Assembly: GCA_017545325.1 (NCBI GenBank)
Contig: JAFWOX010000012.1
Span: 1 to 9,835, forward strand
Length of the DNA stretch: 9,835 nt
Direction of reading: 5' to 3'
Source of the DNA: Oscillospiraceae bacterium
GTDB lineage: Bacteria > Bacillota_A > Clostridia > Oscillospirales > Oscillospiraceae
Shown here: piece by piece, positions 1 through 5,262 of the stretch
How the letters are laid out: every line of letters starts with the position of its first letter
How positions within the stretch are numbered: position 1 is the first letter of the stretch
Notes under the pieces: generated by a model
Told to the model about the DNA's origin: nothing
What the model saw: the letters and a program-made list of their open reading frames with translations, nothing else
Database searches by the model: none
Program-made: the position numbers and the translations under genes

Positions 1-403
1 GCTTGTGCTTGCTCTCCTCGATCCCCACCTTCACCAGGGCTTCCGAAGCCTTCACACGGGCCTGGTTCTCCGGGATGCCCTGCATCTCCATGGGGAGGCA
101 GACATTTTCCCGTACTGTCAGAAGGGGCAGGAGGCAGAATGCCTGGAAGATGATGCTGACCCCCTCCCGGCGGTACTTGTCCAGGTCCAGGGATTTCAGA
201 TTGTCCTCTCCCAGGACCACGTCCCCCTCTCCGGGGGCGTCCAGACCCGCCAGCATGCTCAGGAGGGTACTTTTCCCGCTGCCGCTGGGGCCCACGACGG
301 CGTACAGCTTCCCGGCTTCAAATTCATAGCTCGCGTTTTTCACCACAGGGGAAGTTCCCCCGGGGTAGGTGTAGCTGACGTTTTGTAACGTTAATGCATA
401 CAT
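1..403 (-). CDS. ABC transporter ATP-binding protein (MacB/LolD type), partial, N-terminal 134 residues
   Basis: This is the start of an ATPase that would power the FtsX-type permeases encoded just upstream; the rest lies beyond the left edge. Translation from ATG 403-401 begins MYALTLQNVSYTYPGG. It shows an aromatic A-loop (Y11/Y13), a Walker A motif GPSGSGKST at residues 38-46, and a Q-loop stretch FQAFCLLPLLTVRENV with Gln87. That stretch closely follows the FQxxNLLPxLTVxENV pattern of the MacB/LolD/FtsE branch, with Cys90 where Asn is usual. The ABC signature, Walker B and H-loop are outside the window. A Shine-Dalgarno GGGAGG (411-416) sits 7 nt before the ATG. Unlike its partner genes, it does not overlap its upstream neighbour: 244 bp of repeat-bearing DNA separates them, so it may be separately controlled or less expressed. 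The substrate cannot be read from this fragment. Confidence 0.93.
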   Translation of the reverse strand, partial: MYALTLQNVSYTYPGGTSPVVKNASYEFEAGKLYAVVGPSGSGKSTLLSMLAGLDAPGEGDVVLGEDNLKSLDLDKYRREGVSIIFQAFCLLPLLTVRENVCLPMEMQGIPENQARVKASEALVKVGIEESKHK

Positions 404-445
404 GGCAAAACCTCCCTATTTATGATTTTGCTGCGGCGGGACGGA

Positions 446-508
446 GGTCCCTCATCAGTCATCCGCCTTGCGGGGGGCGGCGGCTGACAGCTTCCCCCAG
501 GGGAAGCC
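446..508 (+). repeat. Palindromic intergenic repeat, copy 1
   Basis: This roughly 63-bp element begins GTCCCTCATC (447-456). It contains a small hairpin CCGCC/GGCGG (463-467 with 476-480) and ends in a near-perfect palindrome GCTTCCCC-CA-GGGGAAGC (490-507). Its reverse complement recurs, diverged, at 576-638. The layout (CCTCATC end, GC-rich middle, CTTCCCC/GGGGAAG palindrome) resembles dispersed intergenic repeats I associate with gut Oscillospiraceae. That family link is from memory, not from a search. Confidence 0.65.
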
Positions 509-575
509 AGAGTGCGGATCGTTACTGCATCCGGTTGTTCATTACCCTTCTCTCATCTCTCGTCCCCGCCGCGCG

Positions 576-638
576 GGCTGCCTTCCCCTGGGGGAAGGCG
601 GCTCCGGCATCCCACGGAAGCCGGAGATGGATGAGGGA
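576..638 (-). repeat. Palindromic intergenic repeat, copy 2 (inverted)
   Basis: This is the inverted partner of the element at 446-508. It carries the palindrome GCCTTCCCC-TG-GGGGAAGGC (580-599), a second stem CTCCGGC/GCCGGAG (602-608 with 620-626), and the outer end GATGAGGGAC (630-639), an exact reverse complement of 447-456. It lies just downstream of the stop codon of the smaller permease (648). A transcript leaving that gene would fold here, but no T-tract follows, so a classic intrinsic terminator is not supported. Confidence 0.65.
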
Positions 639-647
639 CATTCATCC

Positions 648-1799
648 CTATTCTTTCGCCTGCAGTTGGGCCAAAACGTGCTTCCTGGCGCACAGCCAGG
701 CAAACACCCCGCTCCCCAGGGCGCAGGCGGCAAGATGGGCGGCAAGGTAGATGCCAAACGGTTTCAACACACTTGAAAGGTCCGGATGTTGAGTCAGGAT
801 CACCATAAGGAAACCCAGGATCAGGCCAAATAAGGCGCACAATAATTGGGCAAGGGTATAGATTCCCACGCACTTTCCGATCTTCGCCCCCAGGGCCCGG
901 ATGACGCTGATCTGCCGGGAAGCATGAAGTACGGTCAGCCCGGGCAGAACACCTCCAAGGAAAAGAGCAGCTGCGATGGTGAGGGGGTAGAGGGTCTCAA
1001 TGAGTTGGTGGATCTTGAATATCCGGTCCGCGTAGGAGGTGTCCATGTGGAAACGCACCGGGTTTGCATCCCTGTCGATCTCCTTTTGGGCATATGCCGA
1101 AAACTCCGCTGCCTGATGGTAGTCCGCCAAGGTATACTCCGCCAGGTCCAGCTCCGCCTTGGGTACCAGAAACAGAACAGACCGGTGGGCTTCCAGAGGG
1201 AGGTACACGGTGTCATTACGAAACTCTGACCGGATGATTCCCACCACTTTGAAGAAGGGACGGCGGGCGTCACGCCGCTCTATATCCGTCTCCCCGGGTT
1301 TTAGCGGGTCCAAGCCCAGGGAGGTGACCTGCAGCCACCAATCCGTTTCATTGAACCGCACCATGTCCCCTAGGACGATACCCAAGGTCGTTGCCTGGGA
1401 GAAATAGATCACCATGACCTTCTCTGCCGTGTTCATAGCGGTCTCAACGTCCCAGCCTTCCAGCCATTCCACCGGCTCCGACACCCGCTTATCCAGACGG
1501 TTGGTCAGGATGACATTAGTCTCCAGGGACATCTCCAACTGTCCCTCTGGAACCAGTATTTCATAGTAGGGGTCCCGCACATAGCCGGAGTCCGCAATCT
1601 TCACCGCTCTGGTATAACTCAGACCCCCGGAGAAATCCGCTTTGACCTCCACGTTCCGATACAATTCGCTGTAGACGCCCCGGAGTACCGTGAGCACACC
1701 AAAGGCGAAGGCCAAAAGAGCCGCCAGCAACAGGCTCATAACGGACTTGCCAAGGTTCCGCCCCTGGAGGCGGCACAGATATCTGCCGTCCCAGGTCAT
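648..1799 (-). CDS. ABC transporter permease, FtsX-like, smaller subunit (383 aa)
   Basis: This is a membrane subunit of a MacB/FtsX-type ABC system, paired with the larger permease upstream. A cytoplasmic N-terminus is followed by one membrane segment (about residues 19-40) and an extracytoplasmic domain of about 230 residues (about 41-270). Three C-terminal membrane segments follow (about 271-291, 311-335, 350-370). Between the second and third segments the stretch SRQISVIRALGAKIGKC resembles the coupling helix of FtsX permeases that contacts the ATPase. The ATG (1799-1797) overlaps the stop of the larger permease by four bases (ATGA, 1796-1799), and AGGAG lies 8 nt before the start. Family assignment rests on topology and the RALG motif. 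The transported compound is unknown; export of peptides or lipids, or signal transmission to the envelope, are family possibilities. Confidence 0.85.
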   Translation of the reverse strand: MTWDGRYLCRLQGRNLGKSVMSLLLAALLAFAFGVLTVLRGVYSELYRNVEVKADFSGGLSYTRAVKIADSGYVRDPYYEILVPEGQLEMSLETNVILTNRLDKRVSEPVEWLEGWDVETAMNTAEKVMVIYFSQATTLGIVLGDMVRFNETDWWLQVTSLGLDPLKPGETDIERRDARRPFFKVVGIIRSEFRNDTVYLPLEAHRSVLFLVPKAELDLAEYTLADYHQAAEFSAYAQKEIDRDANPVRFHMDTSYADRIFKIHQLIETLYPLTIAAALFLGGVLPGLTVLHASRQISVIRALGAKIGKCVGIYTLAQLLCALFGLILGFLMVILTQHPDLSSVLKPFGIYLAAHLAACALGSGVFAWLCARKHVLAQLQAKE

Positions 1800-3706
1800 T
1801 TCTGCTTCTCCTGTGTGAGGGAAAGGATGCTCTCCCGCCGAATGAGGAGGAGACCGACAAAGGCCATTACTGCCAGCAGGACCAGGAAGCCCAGTCCGCC
1901 CAGAAGGAACAACACTGGGGAGGTGGTGACGTGGGCGGCATCAGAAGCCGCCAGACGATTCGCAATGATGATCCGGGCGGCAAGCAATCCCAGGACGGTT
2001 GCCAGAGTCCCCAGGAAAAAGAAGGGGACAAACAGGCGATATGATGCCTCCCTCTGCCCCATCCCCAGAGCCCGGAGGATACCGTACTCCCGTTTCTTTC
2101 GTCCGATGAAGAGCCAGACCGTGAGCACCAAGGCGAAGAGGGCTGCTCCGGCAAAGATCAGGAGCTTGCTTCTGGCCAAACTCCTTGCCAGCATCAGGTC
2201 CTTGGCCACCAGGAGCCAGCCGCTGTCACTGAAGTTGTATGTGAGGCCCATGGCCTCCACCAGGGGCAAACACTCCTCCACAAAGGCGGTGATCTCCTCC
2301 GCGTTCCCCACCACGAAGCTCACCTCGCTGGGCTTAAACTCATGGTTTTCCGCATTCCGGCACTCCGGCAGAAAGGCGGTGGGGACGAAGATAGCATTAT
2401 TGCTCCAACACCAGTACCTGTCCCGGAAGGTATGATTCCCCTCGCTCAGGTCCCGCCAGGCTCCGACGATGGTGAAGGTCTGGGTGATGTATGCCGTATT
2501 CTGCCTTCCCCTGTTGGAGACTACCGCCCCCAGGGGGGCATACTGCTCAGAGAGGTAATTCCCCAGGTCCAAGGTGATGCTGTCACCGACCTTCAATTCA
2601 TAGGCATCCAGCACGTCCGTATTTACCACGCACACCGGCTGTCCCGCGTCCTCCGGGGTGAGGAAGCGGCCCTCTTCGCAGACGATGAACCCCGACGCCG
2701 CCCGGCGCTGGGCAGCCATATCGTCACAGTACACTACGTCGAAGGTATGCATGTCGTCGTTGGTCACTTGGATCAGCTCACGTAAATCAGCGAATTCATC
2801 CGTCTCCAGCCAGTTTTCCGGCAGGCCCGTGATGTCCGTAAAGTATGGCCACCAATCCGCAAGGCTGTCATCTCCCACATGAAATACATGGCGGTAAGCG
2901 CTGGGAAAAGCATCCTGATAACCCTCAGCAATCACAACCCTCTGATCCACGCAGTTGTTCCGCAGGACCAGAAGCACCCGCCGACCTGGTTGGAGTATAT
3001 CCGCATCCCCCTCAAACAGGTGTTTATCCACGCAATACATACAGGAGCGTGTGCTATAGTCTCCTTCCCCGTCCCAGGTAAAGAATTGATTGCGGTATTC
3101 ATCCTTAAAGGTGTGGAGCTTAACGGTTTGCAATTCCTGACCCTTCAGCCAGGCCGGGTCACCCCCCAACACTTGCACATCTTCCAGAACAATGGTCTCC
3201 CAGGAAGCTACCTGTGTCCGGCTGTCCGTTGTGTACTCTGACATATGATATTTTACCGTGGCGGTAAGGACGGCACGGGCAAAAAAGGGGAAATAATGCG
3301 TATCCGTATCCAAGCGCACATAGGATGAAGAAACTCCTGCGGTGAGATACCGTTCCTCCACCCGGGAAATGTGCGGCAAGGCTGCGAGGGCCTTGATCAG
3401 GTCATCGTTCAGGCTCTTTTGGTGATAGTCCAAATACTCCAGCATCCCATAGGTGTTTCCCGGATTGGTTTCGTCAGAAAGCAGAAAGTATTCCCGTAAG
3501 TTATCGGTGTTATCCGGCACCGGCTGCTCCTCTACAGTCAGAACCCCCTCATATTGTTCCTTTGCCTCCGCGTACTCCCTCTCGGCTACGCTGTACTCGG
3601 AGAGATTGTACAGGAATAGGAAGGCTGCCGCCGCCAAGAGCAGCAGGGACAAGAGAGACCGCAGGGGGCTGCGGTACAGGCTTTTCAGATGTGTGCTCAG
3701 CTTCAT
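1796..3706 (-). CDS. ABC transporter permease, FtsX/MacB-like, large subunit (636 aa)
   Basis: This is a large membrane subunit with the 1+3 topology of MacB/FtsX permeases. There is one N-terminal membrane segment (about 15-35), a very large extracytoplasmic domain (about 36-513), and three C-terminal segments (about 514-534, 558-580, 597-621). After the second segment, REYGILRALGMGQREA (about 540-555) is a clear coupling-helix motif of this family. The extracytoplasmic part is about twice as long as in the partner permease. Its start overlaps the stop of the DUF4367-type gene by ATGA (3703-3706), with AGGTGA a few bases upstream, and its own stop overlaps the next permease the same way. Co-translation with a sigma/anti-sigma pair suggests a role in envelope stress response or removal of a membrane-active compound. 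That role is inference; the family call is firm. Confidence 0.88.
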   Translation of the reverse strand: MKLSTHLKSLYRSPLRSLLSLLLLAAAAFLFLYNLSEYSVAEREYAEAKEQYEGVLTVEEQPVPDNTDNLREYFLLSDETNPGNTYGMLEYLDYHQKSLNDDLIKALAALPHISRVEERYLTAGVSSSYVRLDTDTHYFPFFARAVLTATVKYHMSEYTTDSRTQVASWETIVLEDVQVLGGDPAWLKGQELQTVKLHTFKDEYRNQFFTWDGEGDYSTRSCMYCVDKHLFEGDADILQPGRRVLLVLRNNCVDQRVVIAEGYQDAFPSAYRHVFHVGDDSLADWWPYFTDITGLPENWLETDEFADLRELIQVTNDDMHTFDVVYCDDMAAQRRAASGFIVCEEGRFLTPEDAGQPVCVVNTDVLDAYELKVGDSITLDLGNYLSEQYAPLGAVVSNRGRQNTAYITQTFTIVGAWRDLSEGNHTFRDRYWCWSNNAIFVPTAFLPECRNAENHEFKPSEVSFVVGNAEEITAFVEECLPLVEAMGLTYNFSDSGWLLVAKDLMLARSLARSKLLIFAGAALFALVLTVWLFIGRKKREYGILRALGMGQREASYRLFVPFFFLGTLATVLGLLAARIIIANRLAASDAAHVTTSPVLFLLGGLGFLVLLAVMAFVGLLLIRRESILSLTQEKQK

Positions 3707-4566
3707 GACAGGTCACCTTCCTCCGATGTAGTGTCGATGCTGAGAAGGATCCCGGTGATCTCCTCAACCGCCAGGTCTCCGCTGATATACGTGGCGTAGT
3801 TCTTGGTGAAGCAAATTGCGGTGACGGTCCCTTCATTTTCAAAGACGAAGTGCGACTTGAGCCCGTTTCGCAGCTCTCTCACAGCCATACCGCTCTTCTG
3901 ATATACTGCGGATTTCACGCCCTTTACGGGAGCGACAGTGATAGAAAGGCGTTCATTTCCCCGTGCGTATTGCTCCACCATGAGGAGCGGTTCCTTGCTG
4001 ATATGACTTTCGGTGATAACGAAACCCTCCGGCAGCTTCGCCGGATACACCGGCTCCGTGATCCCCAGCTCCGCCAGAGCTGCCGGAATGGGGCTTTCAC
4101 CGGAGGCCTCCTGCCCTGAGGGTTCATACCGCCCCGCCGCAGCGTTCCACCGGGGAACCCAGGCCCATAAACCCAGGGAGTCCGCCGCCAGAGCCGCCCC
4201 GGCCAGGAGCACGACCACCACCGCCGCGATGAGCACACGCCGGAACAGCCTCGGCGCAGTTTGAGTCCGCGCGGGCGGTGTGCAGGGCTTCTCGTCACGC
4301 CGGATCTCCGCAGCAAAGGTCTCGTCCAGTTCCGCGGCTCTGTCCGACAAAAACTGCTGCCAGCTCTCCTCCGGGTCCGGCTCATTCAGCGAAGGCTGCA
4401 ATTCCTCCAGCGCCTCTAGGATCGCCTCCAGCTCCTGGGACACCGTATCATCGATCTGATCCGGGCAGAAGAAGGTATCCTTCAGCCTCCGCTCCCATTC
4501 CTCTGCCGCTATCTCCTCCGGAACCTTCCGATCTCTGTCCGCCAATGCTCTCACCTCCCGCGTCAT
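3703..4566 (-). CDS. DUF4367-type single-pass membrane protein, putative anti-sigma factor (287 aa)
   Basis: This is probably the membrane-bound regulator of the sigma factor encoded immediately upstream. It has an acidic, helical cytoplasmic part (1-108, including EEWERRLKDTFF and a Glu-rich helix at 44-58), one membrane helix (about 109-128, VLIAAVVVVLLAGAALAA), and an external domain. From about residue 167 that domain (LGITEPVYPAKLPEGFVIT onward, ending EEITGILLSID) follows the DUF4367 pattern common in Clostridia next to ECF sigma genes. No HxxxCxxC zinc anti-sigma motif is visible, so binding to sigma is inferred from gene order and topology. I chose ATG 4566 because it forms an ATGA overlap with the sigma stop (4563-4566) and has AAAGGACGG upstream. 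An upstream in-frame ATG at 4680 would put 38 extra low-complexity residues inside the sigma gene and is unlikely. Confidence 0.82.
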   Translation of the reverse strand: MTREVRALADRDRKVPEEIAAEEWERRLKDTFFCPDQIDDTVSQELEAILEALEELQPSLNEPDPEESWQQFLSDRAAELDETFAAEIRRDEKPCTPPARTQTAPRLFRRVLIAAVVVVLLAGAALAADSLGLWAWVPRWNAAAGRYEPSGQEASGESPIPAALAELGITEPVYPAKLPEGFVITESHISKEPLLMVEQYARGNERLSITVAPVKGVKSAVYQKSGMAVRELRNGLKSHFVFENEGTVTAICFTKNYATYISGDLAVEEITGILLSIDTTSEEGDLS

Positions 4567-5099
4567 CGCAAACCGTCCTTTTCCATAGCCGCGCGCAGAT
4601 GCTCCCTGGCCCGTTTCAGGCGCATGTAGCATGCCCCGGGGTCGATCCCCAGCTCCCGGGCCGCTTCCTTGACCGGCCATCCCTCCAGATAGACCCGCAG
4701 CAGCAGCCGCAGCTCCTCTTCTTCGATGAGGCCGCGATACAGGAGCTCCGGAGACAGCTCATCCCAATACCCCGCCGGATCTGCCCCCTTCTCTCTGTCC
4801 TTCCGCAGCTTCTCCAGGATCTCCGCAGCGTATTTCGCGCTTCGGAGCCGATAGCCGATCACGTTCCGCAGGATCTGGAAGAGATAAGCCCGCTGATTCT
4901 GACATTCCCGGAGGGTGTCCACGCGCCGGATGGCTGTCAGAAAGGTATCCTGCAGAAGATCGTCCGCCGTGTCCTTCGGGAAGCCCAGTCTTACGGCGCA
5001 TCGCCGCAGGACCGGGGAGTGTTCCAGATACAGGGCATGGATAAACTCCCGCTCCGCATTTCCCAGTCGGAGCAGGCCGGTATCCTGCATATCCCGCAT
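4563..5099 (-). CDS. RNA polymerase sigma factor, ECF/sigma-70 family (178 aa)
   Basis: This is an alternative sigma factor, likely controlling its own operon. The region 2 core is visible as FIHALYLEHSPVLRRCAVRL followed by DDLLQDTFL (region 2.2, where sigma contacts the polymerase clamp) and RAYLFQILRNVIGYRLR. Region 4 is LLLRVYLEGWPVKEAARELG plus RLKRAREHLRAAM, a helix-turn-helix for -35 recognition. There is no extra C-terminal domain, which fits an ECF of normal size. The frame is open back to ATG 5216, but I chose ATG 5099 because AAGGAAG (5105-5111) lies 5 nt upstream and the length then fits the family. A start at 5216 would begin next to a terminator, include the candidate promoter and lack a ribosome site. 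The ATG at 5090 is a further alternative. The stop overlaps the putative anti-sigma start. Confidence 0.88.
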   Translation of the reverse strand: MRDMQDTGLLRLGNAEREFIHALYLEHSPVLRRCAVRLGFPKDTADDLLQDTFLTAIRRVDTLRECQNQRAYLFQILRNVIGYRLRSAKYAAEILEKLRKDREKGADPAGYWDELSPELLYRGLIEEEELRLLLRVYLEGWPVKEAARELGIDPGACYMRLKRAREHLRAAMEKDGLR

Positions 5100-5104
5100 A
5101 TCCG

Positions 5105-5111
5105 CTTCCTT
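5105..5111 (-). promoter_or_regulatory. Ribosome binding site deciding the sigma gene start
   Basis: AAGGAAG on the minus strand lies 5 nt before ATG 5099-5097. The upstream in-frame ATG starts near 5150 and 5216 have no comparable purine-rich site, so this site favours the 178-residue product. Confidence 0.5.
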
Positions 5112-5147
5112 GAACAAGGCGTTCTCACCCCTCTGCTTTATTAGTTG

Positions 5148-5177
5148 CATGAGAAGGCCGTTTTTTAACAGGTTCCC
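5148..5177 (-). promoter_or_regulatory. Candidate ECF-type autoregulatory promoter of the sigma operon
   Basis: On the minus strand GGGAACC (5171-5177) resembles the AAC-containing -35 of ECF promoters, followed by an A-rich spacer. After GGAAC there are 15 nt, then CTTCTCATG (5148-5156), a loose match to CGTC-type -10 boxes. It sits between the upstream terminator and the sigma start, which is the expected place. The match is by eye and the -10 is weak. Confidence 0.35.
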
Positions 5178-5219
5178 GAAGAAAATTTTGCCGTACCGAC
5201 CACTCCCGGTATACAAAGG

Positions 5220-5250
5220 GCCGCCCCCCTCAGAAACTGAGGAGGGCGGC
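5220..5250 (-). terminator. Intrinsic terminator of the trmO-GH51-reductase unit
   Basis: Two 14-nt arms (5220-5233 and 5237-5250) with a 3-nt loop form a very GC-rich hairpin 12 nt after the reductase stop. On the plus strand the stem has one C-A mismatch. In the minus-strand RNA the same position is a G-U wobble, so the stem is unbroken in that direction. It is followed by CCTTTGTAT, a short imperfect U-tract. It separates the reductase from the sigma operon. Confidence 0.8.
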
Positions 5251-5262
5251 TGTCAGGTTCGT

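Larger units (their letters stand above)
404..647. other. Intergenic region between permease and ATPase genes
   Basis: This is 244 bp with no credible gene, holding the two inverted palindromic repeats and a 67-bp spacer between them (509-575). Close to the ATPase start, the minus strand has an AT-richer stretch (about 417-430, reading CATAAATA) that could act as a weak -10. I see no convincing -35 box, so a separate promoter for the ATPase remains possible but unproven. Confidence 0.6.

Noticed and set aside
576..638. Intrinsic terminator after the smaller permease
   Set aside because: Strong hairpins are present but no U-tract follows, and the element has a second inverted copy nearby, so a dispersed repeat explains it better.
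446..638. CRISPR array
   Set aside because: There are only two copies, inverted and diverged, with no regular spacers and no cas genes in the window.
4567..4680. N-terminal extension of the DUF4367-type protein to ATG 4680
   Set aside because: The extra 38 residues are low-complexity Gly/Arg sequence read in another frame of the sigma gene; the ATGA-coupled start at 4566 is better.
4278..5144. A plus-strand frame of 288 codons
   Set aside because: It is proline-rich, antisense to the sigma and anti-sigma genes, and has no ribosome site or recognisable domain.
5100..5216. Longer sigma factor starting at 5216
   Set aside because: The start would lie right after the terminator, without a ribosome site, and the added 39 residues lack sigma features and overlap the candidate promoter.
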